From: an uncultured Gammaproteobacteria bacterium
GTDB lineage: Bacteria > Pseudomonadota > Gammaproteobacteria > HK1
Direction: 5' to 3'
NCBI GenBank assembly: GCA_958295465.1
Contig: OY282353.1
Location: 1,550,001 to 1,614,000 of the forward strand
Length of the DNA: 64,000 nucleotides
Part shown: positions 31,048 through 40,261 of the stretch, one piece after another
Layout: each line of letters starts with the position of its first letter
Numbering within the stretch: position 1 is the stretch's first letter
Program-made: the position numbers and the translations under genes
Notes under the pieces: model-generated
Seen by the model: the letters and a program-made list of their open reading frames with translations, nothing else
Told to the model about the DNA's origin: nothing
Databases searched by the model: none

Positions 31048-31134
31048 GTTCGGGAGGCTCCGTGGGACGCGGGCCGGCGAGTGTAGCGGATCGTGATCGA
31101 AGCTCGCCTGATCCGGGCAGCACGGCGCGTCCCC

Positions 31135-31350
31135 GGGACGCGGGCGCTCCGTCCGCATCGGGCCGTGCCGCGGGCGTCACCGCTCCTCGATGACAGGTGA
31201 CCGTGCCGCGCATCCCCGGAATCGACACCCCTTGGGAACGGCGCATCCGTGGGACACGGGCGGTTCTGTCCGCATTGGGCCGCGCCGCGGGCGTCACCGC
31301 TTCTCGATGACGGATGACCGTGCCGCGCATCCCCGGAATCGACACCCTAT
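31135..31350. repeat. Two-copy tandem repeat, period ~117 bp, upstream of tyrS
   Basis: Copy 1 starts GGGACGCGGGCG at 31135 and copy 2 starts GGGACACGGGCGG at 31251. Both contain CCGCGGGCGTCACCGCT and CCGTGCCGCGCATCCCCGGA; they are about 85-90 percent identical with one single-base indel. The second copy ends about 65 bp before tyrS. Confidence 0.8.
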
Positions 31351-31416
31351 ACTCCCTTCCGGACACCCGACGACGACTGCCGCTCCCGTGATTTCCGCGA
31401 CCACCCTCCCGCACTC

Positions 31417-32793
31417 ATGACCGTTCCCCCTTCATCCCTGAAATCGGAGTTCCTGCGCACGCTCGCCGAGCGCGGCTATCTCCACCAGTGCACCGACCTC
31501 GAAGGGCTGGACGCGGCCGCCGCCTCGGGCCGGATCACGGGCTACATCGGGTTCGACGCAACGGCCGATTCCCTGCACGTCGGCAGCCTCGTCCCGATCA
31601 TGCTGCTGCGGCACATGCAGCGTACCGGCCACCGGCCCATCGTCCTCATGGGAGGCGGCACCACCAAGGTCGGGGACCCGTCGGGCAAGGATGCGAGCCG
31701 GAAGCTGCTGTCCGAGCAGCGCATCGCCGACAACATCGCCGGCATCCGGCGCGTCTTCGAACGCTTCCTCGACTTCGGCGGAGACGGTAGCGGTGGCCCA
31801 GGCGAAGGTGGTGACGGTAGCGGCGACCTGGGCAGGCGTGGAGCCGGTGGCGTGGGCGGCGGTAGCCAGGACGATGGCGGGGGCGCCGCCGCCCTGATGG
31901 CCGACAACGCGGACTGGCTCGACGCGCTGCGTTACATCCCCTTCCTGCGCGAGTACGGTCGGCACTTCTCGGTCAACCGGATGCTGGGGTTCGAGTCGGT
32001 GAAGCTGCGCCTCGACCGCGAGCAGCCGCTCTCCTTCCTCGAATTCAACTACATGGTCCTTCAGGCATACGATTTCCTGGAGCTCGGGCGGCGTTACGGA
32101 TGCTGCCTCCAGATGGGCGGCTCGGACCAGTGGGGCAACATCGTATGCGGGGTGGAGCTCGGCCGCCGGGCGGCGGATCTCGCGCTGTACGGCCTGACCG
32201 CCCCGCTGCTGACCACGGCGGGCGGGGCCAAGATGGGCAAGACCGCGGCGGGGGCGGTGTGGCTCGACCCCGAGCGTCTTTCGCCCTACGAGTACTGGCA
32301 GTACTGGCGCAACGCCGAGGATGCCGACGTGGGACGCTTCCTGCGCCTGTTCACGGAGCTGCCGCTGGACGAGATCGCGCGGCTCGAAGCGCTCGGCGGC
32401 GCGGAGATCAACGAGGCGAAGGCGATCCTCGCGACCGAGGCCACCGCGCTCTGCCACGGACGCGAGGCGGCCCGCTCGGCGGCGGAAACCGCCCGGCGCA
32501 CCTTCGCGTCCGATGCTCCGCCCGGAGCCGCGTTCGCGGATGGGCTGCCGGCCATCGAGATCCCGCGGGCGCGGCTCGACGCGGGCGTCCCGGTCTGTGA
32601 CCTCCTGCGCGAAGCCGGATTCGCCCGGAGCAACAGCGAGGCCCGGCGGCTCATCCGCGGCGGCGGCGCGCGGGTAAACGACGAGCCGGTGACCGAGGAG
32701 ACCGGCACGGTCGGGCCGAACGACCTCACCGCCGAGGGCGTCGTCAAGCTCTCCGCCGGCCGCAAGCGCCACGCCCTCGTCCGCCCGGCCTGA
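31417..32793 (+). CDS. tyrS: Tyrosyl-tRNA synthetase with glycine-rich insertion
   Basis: Charges tRNA-Tyr. The class-I HIGH-like motif is in [11 protein letters not shown] and the KMSKS-like motif in [38 protein letters not shown] and the C-terminal S4 domain ([19 protein letters not shown]) are intact. Between FERFLDF and LMADNADWL the protein carries about 38 extra residues, almost only Gly, Asp, Ser, Arg and Ala (residues ~121-159, bases ~31777-31893). Homologues have a short loop here. The insertion is in frame and the rest looks functional. Start ATG gives [16 protein letters not shown]. Confidence 0.93.
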   Translation: MTVPPSSLKSEFLRTLAERGYLHQCTDLEGLDAAAASGRITGYIGFDATADSLHVGSLVPIMLLRHMQRTGHRPIVLMGGGTTKVGDPSGKDASRKLLSEQRIADNIAGIRRVFERFLDFGGDGSGGPGEGGDGSGDLGRRGAGGVGGGSQDDGGGAAALMADNADWLDALRYIPFLREYGRHFSVNRMLGFESVKLRLDREQPLSFLEFNYMVLQAYDFLELGRRYGCCLQMGGSDQWGNIVCGVELGRRAADLALYGLTAPLLTTAGGAKMGKTAAGAVWLDPERLSPYEYWQYWRNAEDADVGRFLRLFTELPLDEIARLEALGGAEINEAKAILATEATALCHGREAARSAAETARRTFASDAPPGAAFADGLPAIEIPRARLDAGVPVCDLLREAGFARSNSEARRLIRGGGARVNDEPVTEETGTVGPNDLTAEGVVKLSAGRKRHALVRPA

Positions 32794-32799
32794 GACGCC

Positions 32800-34281
32800 T
32801 CACTGGCGCCGATGTGGTCCGAGCGGGGCCGGCACAAGCGCCACGCTCTCGTCCGCCCGGCCCGAGCCGTAATCGGGCAGACAAGGCTTCCTGATCCGGA
32901 TGGATGGTGATTCAGGCGCTCCCGGCCTCCCCCCCACTTCGAGCCACGCCCGGACCCGCCGCTCGATCTCCGTGCGGCGCACGGCGCGTTCGAGGTTCAT
33001 GGTCTCGTGGACGATGCGCCCGATCTCGCGGCCCATGAGCCGTTGCAACTCGACGTCGTCGGGGTTCGTGGCCGGCGCGCACACGATGACGTCGCCGGCC
33101 ATGGTCGGCACCTTTCGGTCGGGACCTGGACGAAGCTGCGGCGGCTCGTGGCCGGCGGCGAGGTCCCGCACCGCTTGGCGCAGCATGCGCCGGTACAGCG
33201 CCACCCCCTTGTCGGTGGTGCCGAGCCGCTCCTCGGCGTGCACCGTGATCGGACCCTGGGAGATCTGCGCCTCGTAGTCGCCTGGCATGGCTTGGCCTTC
33301 CTCGTAAGAACGCTCGATGCCGGTCTGTCCGACGAAGTCCACCCTGTTCAGCCCGACCTTCGATCGATCGCCCCTGCCGTCGAGGTCGAGCTCCTCGCCG
33401 AAGTGGCGGTAGGCGATGATCCGGCAATGGGTGTCGTCCACCGGCACCGTCCACTTGGTGATGCCCACGCCGGGGAAGAACTTCTCCCGGTCCGGGTTCT
33501 GGAAGATGTCCGGCGGTTGCGCGATGGCCGGGAGCAGGACCTCGGCGGTGCGCACCCAGATGAAGTCCTCCCAGCGGCGCACGTTGGTGAGGTAGATCCC
33601 GGTGCGATCCTCGAACGGATGCCAGTCCACCACCGGCATCGCCCCCCAGGCCGGGTTGAAGTGCGCTCGCGTCACCCGCGTGTGCAGGAACACGCTGTGA
33701 AACGGATCCATCGGGTTCTCGGCCACCTGCAGCCAGTTGCAGGGATAGTCGATCGCGTAGGGCACGAGTTCGACTCCGAGGAGCGAGAGGGTGTCGAGCA
33801 TGGGGAATTCGGGGCGGCGCTCGGGGGGGCCGAGGTAGGCGAAGACGAGGCCGGCGAGCTCCCGGACGGGATAGGCACCGTGGCAGAGCTTGCGCGGAAT
33901 GGGGCTCGCCGCCGGCTCCCCGGGCGCCTCGAGAATGGCGCCGTCCACGTCGAAGAGCCAGCCGTGGTAGCAGCACCGGATGCCTCGCTCGGAGATGATC
34001 CCGTACTCCAGCGACGCGCGGCGGTGACTGCAATGCTTGTGCAGGAGGCCGAGCCGCCCGGAGAGGTCCCGGAACAGCACCAGCTCCTCGCCGAGCACCT
34101 TGACGAGGGTGGGACGCTCCCCGATCTCCCCGCTCATCGCCACCGGCATCCAGAAGCGCCGGAAATACTCCCCGCAGGGGGTGTGCGGGCCGGTATGGGT
34201 CAGCTCCGGATCGCCGCGCGCGTCCGAGACCCGGTGGTATCCGTTGTAGCGCTGCGCGGGTTGTACGGGGGTCTTGTTCAT
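32800..34281 (-). CDS. Rieske non-heme iron oxygenase, alpha subunit
   Basis: 493 aa. The Rieske domain has HKHCSHRRASLEYG and GIRCCYHGWLFDVDG (C-x-H...C-x2-H). The catalytic domain holds the mononuclear iron triad motif ENPMDPFHSVFLHT (N-x2-D-x3-H-x4-H). It begins with family-like text MNKTPVQPAQRYNGYHRVSD and ends with a low-complexity tail. Enzymes of this kind hydroxylate or demethylate aromatic and quaternary amine substrates; the size resembles the phthalate/vanillate-demethylase-like group. There is no reductase or ferredoxin gene next to it. It converges on tyrS with 6 bp between stops. Confidence 0.82.
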   Translation of the reverse strand: MNKTPVQPAQRYNGYHRVSDARGDPELTHTGPHTPCGEYFRRFWMPVAMSGEIGERPTLVKVLGEELVLFRDLSGRLGLLHKHCSHRRASLEYGIISERGIRCCYHGWLFDVDGAILEAPGEPAASPIPRKLCHGAYPVRELAGLVFAYLGPPERRPEFPMLDTLSLLGVELVPYAIDYPCNWLQVAENPMDPFHSVFLHTRVTRAHFNPAWGAMPVVDWHPFEDRTGIYLTNVRRWEDFIWVRTAEVLLPAIAQPPDIFQNPDREKFFPGVGITKWTVPVDDTHCRIIAYRHFGEELDLDGRGDRSKVGLNRVDFVGQTGIERSYEEGQAMPGDYEAQISQGPITVHAEERLGTTDKGVALYRRMLRQAVRDLAAGHEPPQLRPGPDRKVPTMAGDVIVCAPATNPDDVELQRLMGREIGRIVHETMNLERAVRRTEIERRVRAWLEVGGRPGAPESPSIRIRKPCLPDYGSGRADESVALVPAPLGPHRRQ

Positions 34282-34831
34282 GTTGATCCCTGTTGCCGCA
34301 GCGCCTTGCCGGGATGCTACCTTTTGCCGTGTCCGACGAATACGGCAAGGCCGCCGGAAAATGGTCCTGAGTGGGAACGGATGTCACCGTCAGGCCCGAA
34401 AACGCCCGTAGAATCCCTGATGATCCGAAATTCGAGTTGTCAGAATAGCCGAAAAAACGGGGCGTGAAATCGTGTTTCGGGGCTTCAGCGGAGACCACCG
34501 GGTGAGGGGAATGCTCGACTGACCGCGGGACATGCGGATAACGGCCCGATTCCCTCATCAATCGACTCGATCGTGCGGAGGAATCTCGGACCGCCCGGAT
34601 GGGTCCCTCATCAAGTGTCCTTGCCACTCCTGATCGGAGCGGCCCATCTCATGTCCCGGCAGACCCAGGGCAAGGGCTTGGCCTGCCCCGGCAGGCAGTC
34701 AGCCGTGGGGCAGGCTCCGCCGGCCTTCCGGCGCCAGATGGTCGGGCTGGTTCGCACCGGCCGTGGAATCTGGCGGTGATAAACTGAATGCTCCCGGTAG
34801 CAGACGGATCGATACACTGAAGTCACGGAAC
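34282..34831. other. Divergent spacer, lower GC, no gene seen
   Basis: About 550 bp between the Rieske oxygenase and the glycosyltransferase. The composition shifts to lower GC around 34320-34560 (for example AGAATAGCCGAAAAAACGGG), marking the left border of the accessory island. No gene-like frame, tRNA or complete IS end was recognised. Confidence 0.4.
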
Positions 34832-36865
34832 ATGAAGGAGACTCCTGTTCTCATCCCGCAATCGACCACTGCGACTCCCTTGCCGTCGGTGTCGGTTCTC
34901 ATCCCGGCTTGGAACGCCGAGGCGACCATCGGGGCGGCGATCGACTCGGTGTTGTCTCAGGACTACGAGGGCTCGGTAGAGGTCATCGTCGCCGACGGAT
35001 CCGACATCCCGGCCACGTCCGATCTGGTTCGGCGGCGGTACCCGACGGTGACACTGGTTCCCAATCCGGAACAGGTCATCACGGCCGGAATCCATGCGGC
35101 GCACGGGGCGGCGACCGGAGAGATCATCGTGCGGTGCGACGCCCATACGGTGCTCCCACCCGGATACCTGCGCCGCGCGGTGAGCACGTTGCAAAGGACG
35201 GGGGCGGCCAACGTCGGCGGCCGGCAACGGCCGGTCGGCGCCACGTTCTTCGAGCGCGCGGTGGCGATGGCGATGACCACTCCCCTGGGGGCTGGCGGCG
35301 CCCGCCACCGACTGGGCGGCCCGGAGGGACCCGTCGACACCGTCTTCCTGGGCGCGTTCCGGCGCGATGCGTTGGAGGCGGTGGGTGGCGTCGACCCTAC
35401 CCTTGGGGGGGCCGAGGACTACGAACTCAACTGGCGGCTGCGGGCGCGCGGGGAAACGGTGTGGTTCGATCCCGGGCTCGTGGTCGCCTACCGGCCTCGC
35501 GGCACCTTGCGGGGTCTCGCTTGGCAGTATTTCAACTACGGCCGATGGAAGCGGGTCGTGGCGCGACGACATCCGGCCTCCCTGCTGCCCCGGCATTTCG
35601 CCAGCCCGCTGTTGCTGCTGGGATTGGCCGCCACGCCGGTCCTGGCCGTGACCGGCCCCATCTGGGCGGCAGCGGCGGTGCCGCTCACTTACGCCCTCAC
35701 TCTGGCGCTCAACGCTCTGACGGTCGGCATCCGTCGCCGTTCGTACACCGCGCTCCTGCTCCCGCTGGTCCTCGCAACCATGCACCTGAGCTGGGGAATC
35801 GGTTTCCTTACCCCGGTTCGGACCAAGAGGGAACTGACCGTACACCCGAGGCAATTCCGCACCGCCACCGCTGCCTTGCCGTCGGTGTCGGTTCTCATCC
35901 CGGCTCGGAACGCCGAGGCGACCATCGGGGCGGCGATCGACTCGGTGTTGTCTCAGGACTACAAGGGTTCGGTAGAGGTCATCGTCGCCGACGGATCCGA
36001 CACCCCGGCCATGTCCGATCTGGTTCGGCGGCGGTACCCGACGGTGACACTGGTTCCCAATCCGGAACAGACTGCCGGCTTCGGGTTGCGTGCGGCGTAC
36101 GGGGCGGCGACCGGAGAGATCATCGTGCGGTGCGATGCCCATTCGGTGCTCCCCCCCGGATACCTGCGCCGCGCGGTGAGCACGTTGCAAAGGACGGGGG
36201 CGGCCAACGTCGGCGGCCGGCAACGGCCGGTCGGCGCCACGTTCTTCGAGCGCGCGGTGGCGATGGCGATGACCACTCCCCTGGGGGCTGGCGGCGCCCG
36301 CTTCCGACTGGGCGGCCCGGAGGGACCCGTCGACACCGTCTTCCTGGGCGCGTTCCGGCGCGATGCGTTGGAGGCGGTGGGCGGCGTCGACCCTGCCTTT
36401 GGGGGGGGCGAGGACTACGAACTCAACTGGCGGCTGCGGGCGCGCGGGGAAACGGTGTGGTTCGATCCCGGGCTCGTGGTCGCCTACCGGCCCCGCAGCA
36501 CCTTGTGGGGTCTCGCTTGGCAGTATTTCAACTACGGCCGATGGAAGCGGGTCGTGGCGCGACGACATCCGGCCTCCCTGCTGCCCCGGCATCTCGCCGG
36601 CCTGCTGTTGCTGCTGGGATTGGCCACCACGCCGGTCCTGGCCGTGACCGGCCCCATCTGGGCGGTAGCGGCAGTGCCGCTCACTTACGTCCTTACCCTG
36701 GCGCTCAGCTCTCTGGCGATCGGCATCCGTCGCCGTTCGTACACTGCGCTCCTGCTCCCGCTGGCTCTCGCAACCATGCACCTGAGCTGGGGAATCGGTT
36801 TCCTTACCCCGATACGGACCAAGGTGCGGGTCGGTTCGACCGAGACCGTTGCCCCTTCCCACTGA
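34832..36865 (+). CDS. Tandem-duplicated family 2 glycosyltransferase (two fused copies)
   Basis: 677 aa made of two almost identical ~332-residue GT-A glycosyltransferase modules fused in frame (ExoA-like). Each begins LPSVSVLIPA(W/R)NAEATIG, has VIVADGSD and GEIIVRCDAH (the DxD-type metal site), FLGAFRRDALEAVGGVDP, the base motif GGAEDYELNWRLRARGE or GGGEDYELNWRLRARGE, and three to four C-terminal membrane helices. The period is exactly 996 bp. The linker RTKRELTVHPRQFRTAT joins the tail of copy 1 to the head of copy 2. The start is uncertain; ATG at 34832 is nearest the first module, and 34763 is an alternative. Likely adds sugars to a surface polysaccharide. Confidence 0.82.
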   Translation: MKETPVLIPQSTTATPLPSVSVLIPAWNAEATIGAAIDSVLSQDYEGSVEVIVADGSDIPATSDLVRRRYPTVTLVPNPEQVITAGIHAAHGAATGEIIVRCDAHTVLPPGYLRRAVSTLQRTGAANVGGRQRPVGATFFERAVAMAMTTPLGAGGARHRLGGPEGPVDTVFLGAFRRDALEAVGGVDPTLGGAEDYELNWRLRARGETVWFDPGLVVAYRPRGTLRGLAWQYFNYGRWKRVVARRHPASLLPRHFASPLLLLGLAATPVLAVTGPIWAAAAVPLTYALTLALNALTVGIRRRSYTALLLPLVLATMHLSWGIGFLTPVRTKRELTVHPRQFRTATAALPSVSVLIPARNAEATIGAAIDSVLSQDYKGSVEVIVADGSDTPAMSDLVRRRYPTVTLVPNPEQTAGFGLRAAYGAATGEIIVRCDAHSVLPPGYLRRAVSTLQRTGAANVGGRQRPVGATFFERAVAMAMTTPLGAGGARFRLGGPEGPVDTVFLGAFRRDALEAVGGVDPAFGGGEDYELNWRLRARGETVWFDPGLVVAYRPRSTLWGLAWQYFNYGRWKRVVARRHPASLLPRHLAGLLLLLGLATTPVLAVTGPIWAVAAVPLTYVLTLALSSLAIGIRRRSYTALLLPLALATMHLSWGIGFLTPIRTKVRVGSTETVAPSH

Positions 36866-36934
36866 AAATGCTGTTCCTCTGCTGTGGAGGCACCGAACTG
36901 GCCCCGCCCCTGACCCACATGTGTTCAAGGAGAC

Positions 36935-37462
36935 TCATGTTTCCTGAAAGCAACTCCCGGATAGGGACTCAACGCGTAACCCGTCACTGCCTTGATCCTC
37001 TTGAGAATCAGCATTGCCTCGCTTCCGGGCGACCTCCACAAACTGGGATACGAATTCTACACCCACTATTCGGGTCTGCGGAAACATCCGCGAGAGCACC
37101 ATGGTCGATGCCCCACAGCCCGGGCCAAAGTCGAGCAGACGGCGCCCGGCGAAGTCTTCTCGATCCAGATAGGTCAGAGTGTTCCAACGAATGAAGCTCT
37201 CAGATGTAGAAGGATCCTCGTCTCTCGTGATCTCGTCGCAGAGCCAGACCGGTCCCTTGACCCGCAGGATGTGCTCAATGAGTTCAAGCGAATAGGCGGT
37301 CTCCCATTCCTTCCGGTTAATGAACGTATCGGCCGACACGGAAACCACGCGCATTCCACTTCGCTCTTCGGAAATCCGTATCGATGATGATGTTTCCGGT
37401 CGATTAATCGTACCGTCCTCACCCAGGAACACCGCGGACTGCGGTTTCCGGAACGCTCTCAT
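36935..37462 (-). pseudogene. Fused remnants: gmhB N-terminus plus truncated SAM methyltransferase
   Basis: The frame starting at 37462 begins MRAFRKPQSAVFLGEDGTIN, which resembles the HAD motif I (FLDRDGxxN) of the heptose-1,7-bisphosphate phosphatase GmhB, but the first catalytic Asp is Gly and only ~35 residues remain. It runs on into a methyltransferase N-terminus (from Met at 37354): WETAYSLELIEHILRVKGP, WLCDEITRDEDPS, and SAM motif LLDFGPGCGASTMVLSRMFP. Similarity ends after VGVEFVSQFVEVARKRG near 37010, where a random tail follows. Both parts are incomplete, so neither is expected to work. It overlaps the end of hddA by 44 bp. Confidence 0.55.
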
Positions 37463-38477
37463 CGTATCGTCCTGTATCAGAAACCACTCCGGCGGGGCGG
37501 CTCCCGCTTTCATGGATGAGCCGGGAGCCGGTCGAATCCAGCACCAACGGGAAGGCCGGCGGGTTTCCCATGCGGGAGAGCATGGCCGCCTGCCGTTCTG
37601 CCGGCACCAGGAAGAGCAGGAAACCGCAACCGCCGGCGCCAAGCAGTTTCCCGCCCCACGCCCCCGACGAGATCCCTGTTTGGTACAGTTCATCGATTTC
37701 CGGATTGGCGACGTTGGCAGCAAACGTACGCTTGATCATCCAGCTCTCACTGAGCATCGATCCCATCAACGGCAAGTCGAGCGGATTGTTCCGAAGGACC
37801 GTCACCATGTCGTGGGCAATACTGCGGATAGTCTCAAGACCGGATTGATTGGCATCCACATTTGATGACTGGCCTGACAACACCGTCTCCGCTTTTCTCG
37901 TCTCGCCCGTGTACACGAGCAGGGAGTGGGCTTCCAGGGCCGTTCGGTCCTCGGGCGCCAGCGCCATCGGTTCCACTTGCACCGTATCATCTCGATTGAA
38001 CAGTATCTTCTTCAAGGCGGGGAACGCTACCCCATACTGATCTTGCCATCCAATGGGTTTTTTCAACAGCTCAGTCTCGATAATCACTGATTCTCTTGCC
38101 AGCGTATCCGCGCTGCACTCCAAGCCGAAGGAGGTTCGAACCGCGTGCAGCAACCCAACGGCAACGGCGCTGCTTGATCCCAGGCCGGTTCCCCCGGGAA
38201 CCTCACCAATCATTCCGATCTCCAATCCGGAATGAAGGTTGTACCGCGCAAGGACCGTACGCGCTATGTCATGCTCCAAGTCTCTCGAAGTCCGAACCGT
38301 CTCCGTCCTGGAGTACGACAAGCGTACACCGTCGTCGAAACGACGAGTCATGCTGACATACAAATACTTGTTCAGCGCAGCACTTATTGCCAAGCCGCCG
38401 CGTTCGCGAAAAAAATCCGGGAAGTCCGTTCCGCCTCCCATCAAGCTGGCTCTGTAAGGGGTGCGAGTGATGATCAT
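37419..38477 (-). CDS. hddA: D-glycero-D-manno-heptose 7-phosphate kinase
   Basis: GHMP kinase that phosphorylates C1 of heptose 7-phosphate, on the way to nucleotide-activated heptose for LPS, capsule or S-layer glycans. 352 aa: MIITRTPYRASLMGGGTDFP at the N-terminus, the ATP loop GEVPGGTGLGSSSAVAVGLL, GWQDQYGVAF, and the C-terminal GHMP motif GGKLLGAGGCGFLLFLVP. Its ATG overlaps the gmhA stop (ATGA). GC content is visibly lower than in flanking core genes, which points to horizontal acquisition. The last ~20 residues may be altered by the rearrangement downstream. Confidence 0.88.
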   Translation of the reverse strand: MIITRTPYRASLMGGGTDFPDFFRERGGLAISAALNKYLYVSMTRRFDDGVRLSYSRTETVRTSRDLEHDIARTVLARYNLHSGLEIGMIGEVPGGTGLGSSSAVAVGLLHAVRTSFGLECSADTLARESVIIETELLKKPIGWQDQYGVAFPALKKILFNRDDTVQVEPMALAPEDRTALEAHSLLVYTGETRKAETVLSGQSSNVDANQSGLETIRSIAHDMVTVLRNNPLDLPLMGSMLSESWMIKRTFAANVANPEIDELYQTGISSGAWGGKLLGAGGCGFLLFLVPAERQAAMLSRMGNPPAFPLVLDSTGSRLIHESGSRPAGVVSDTGRYDESVPETAVRGVPG

Positions 38478-39064
38478 CTACCCCCTTCTCCTCGAGAAAA
38501 CGTGTCGATGGCGGCGTGAATCAACGCTTCATGAGTGAGTTCGGCATGGCCGTAGATCTCGGTCGGCGTATGGAAGGACAGTGTGGATTGCAGCTTGTGC
38601 AAGCGGTTGTCGGCCGAGAATGCCGAGAACGTCACCAAGTCCATCCCGATTTCGAGAGCAGCTCGGGCGGCATCCACGATGTTCGTCGACATTCCGGAGC
38701 TCGACACCGCCATCAGAACATCCTGTTCACGGGCGAGGGCCAGCAAGGGGCGCTTGAAGACCTGCCCATACCCATAGTCGTTCGACATACAGGTGATCAG
38801 CGAAGGATCATTGAAAGTCAGAGATCTGACCCCGCAGTTGTTGATCAAGTCCTGAGACAGGTGCGAAACCAGCGCCGCACTGCCGCCGTTGCCGATCCAG
38901 AAAACTGAACGATCGTGAGCGATCTGTCTCGACCAGATCTGCAGCAGGGTTTGCAGACCATGGTCCAACGATACGGGATCTCCCTGGTATCGGCACGTTG
39001 ATTCGTCGAGTAACTTGGCGAGGCTCCGCAGCCAGGATAGAGCTTCTTTCCCAGGATGGTTCAT
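38474..39064 (-). CDS. gmhA: Sedoheptulose 7-phosphate isomerase
   Basis: Converts sedoheptulose 7-phosphate to D-glycero-D-manno-heptose 7-phosphate, the HddA substrate. The 196-residue SIS-domain protein has FWIGNGGSAALVSHLSQDL, NDPSLITCMSNDYGY, LMAVSSSGMSTNIVDAARAA and the C-terminal AELTHEALIHAAIDT with active-site Glu/His. A GGAGAG site precedes ATG 39064; upstream in-frame ATGs lie in non-conserved sequence. First gene of the leftward heptose unit. Confidence 0.9.
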   Translation of the reverse strand: MNHPGKEALSWLRSLAKLLDESTCRYQGDPVSLDHGLQTLLQIWSRQIAHDRSVFWIGNGGSAALVSHLSQDLINNCGVRSLTFNDPSLITCMSNDYGYGQVFKRPLLALAREQDVLMAVSSSGMSTNIVDAARAALEIGMDLVTFSAFSADNRLHKLQSTLSFHTPTEIYGHAELTHEALIHAAIDTFSRGEGGR

Positions 39065-39144
39065 AGAATGATCTCTCCGGTTTCGATCTTGTTTCTTGCA
39101 AGATTCAAGTCTCTTTTCGTTCCTGTTTCGCAACCTGATTGCCA

Positions 39145-39174
39145 TTGTGTCCAAGCCACGTTTACTTGTATAAT
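39145..39174 (+). promoter_or_regulatory. Possible promoter inside IS1595-type left end
   Basis: TTGTGT (39145-39150) and a perfect TATAAT (39169-39174) are 18 bp apart, about 40 bp before the remnant transposase ATG and just inside the left inverted repeat. Confidence 0.45.
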
Positions 39175-39212
39175 TCGTCATTTAGCTCTCTGACGAGAAA
39201 GGGAGATTTGTC

Positions 39213-39625
39213 ATGGCGCGCAATCCGGTGCAGTTCCGGAAAGGCATCAGCCTGAGCGAGTTCCTCGCACTCTACGGAACCGAGGACCAATGCTTCGATG
39301 CCCTGTATCGGTGACGATGGCCAAATGGCTTTCAGTGCCCTCGTTGTGGCCATGACCGCGCCTGCCAATGGTGACGGGCGGCGGGCGCGCCAGTGCGCAG
39401 CATCCCGAGTGTCATTGGGTCAATACGATTCCGGGTAACGTCAAGAGCGCGCTTCGCAGCACGTATCACTCCGTTCGCCCCAAGTATGCACAGCGCTGCC
39501 TCTGGGAGTTCGAGTATCGGTTCAATCGCCGGTTTCATCTGCCCGAACTCATTCCCAGGCTTGCCTACGTGGCGCTCAGAACTCCGCCGGTGCCGGAAAA
39601 ACTGCTCAAACCAAGCGTAGCTTGA
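39213..39625 (+). pseudogene. IS1595-family transposase remnant
   Basis: Good ribosome site (AAGGGAG) and ATG start MARNPVQFRKGISLSEFLAL, then YGTEDQCFDALYR followed by TGA at the place of a conserved Trp. Read-through gives the zinc-ribbon text RWPNGFQCPRCGHDRAC. The C-terminal piece appears in another frame: IPGNVKSALRSTYHSVRPKY, LWEFEYRFNRRFHLPELIPR. The catalytic DDE domain core is gone. Confidence 0.75.
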
Positions 39626-39718
39626 GTGGTAATCAGGTGATTTCAAGCAAATGCACTCCGTTCCGAGCTTCGAGACAATGGCGGGTAGCAGACCCCAAGG
39701 CTCGCAGGAGGGAACGGG

Positions 39719-40191
39719 ATGCAGGTCAAGATTATCCTCAATCGCATCGAAAAGCACCCGTCGTTCGTCTACGAGGCGGTGGGTCTGGTCGATGGGCCGC
39801 GTCTGAGGCTGGAAGTGAAGGTGCGGACACGGGCGAACGCGCGTGCGAAGTGCTCGGGGTGCGGGCGCCCGGCGCCGGGTGACGACACGTTGGCGGAGCG
39901 CCGTTTCGAGTTCGTGCCGCTATGGGGCATCGCAGTGTTCATGCTCTACGCGATGCGTCGGGTGGTGTGCCCGCACTGCGGGGTGAAGGTCGAGCCCGTC
40001 CCGTGGGCGACGGGCAAGCATCGGCTGACCCGCAGCGCTGCCTGGTTCCTCGCCCGGTGGGCCAGGCGCCTGTCGTGAAAGGAGGTGGCCGAAGTCTTCC
40101 CCACCAGTTGGGACGCCGTGTTCGGTGCGGTGCGTATGGCGGTCGAGTGGGGTTGCGCGCATCAGGACCTTGGCGGTATCGAGGCGTTGGG
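39719..40191 (+). pseudogene. ISL3-family transposase N-terminal remnant
   Basis: The frame from ATG 39719 encodes the ISL3 zinc-finger region: KCSGCGRPAPGDDTLAERRF, FVPLWGIAVFMLYAMRRVVC, PHCGVKVEPVPWATGKHRLT and AWFLARWARRLS. It is broken by TGA at 40076-40078 where homologues have Trp, and the same frame continues KEVAEVFPTSWDAVFGAVRM and AVEWGCAHQDLGGIEALG before all similarity stops at about 40191. The DDE catalytic half is missing. GC is higher than in the neighbouring IS1595 remnant, so it arrived separately. Confidence 0.75.
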
Positions 40192-40261
40192 ACAGAGAAG
40201 AGCAGACGGCGCCGGTGGGTTCGTTCTCGGCGAATGCGTTTGGGTTGCATGAGGTGCTGCC

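Larger units (their letters stand above)
39133..39638 (+). mobile_element. IS1595-family element, internally deleted
   Basis: Terminal inverted repeats ACCTGATTGCCA (39133-39144) and its near-complement (39627-39638) bound a 506-bp element. Inside are an N-terminal and a C-terminal piece of one transposase with the middle missing. A full element would need about 900-1000 bp or more, so about half is deleted. The boundaries may extend slightly; no target duplication was verified. Confidence 0.65.

Noticed and set aside
31135..31350. CRISPR-like repeat-spacer pattern
   Set aside because: Only two long, diverged units with no short spacers, so it is a simple tandem duplication.
34823..36928. 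701-codon minus-strand frame opposite the glycosyltransferase duplication, itself repetitive
   Set aside because: Its internal repeat only mirrors the 996-bp DNA duplication; Arg/Gln/Pro-rich with no domain.
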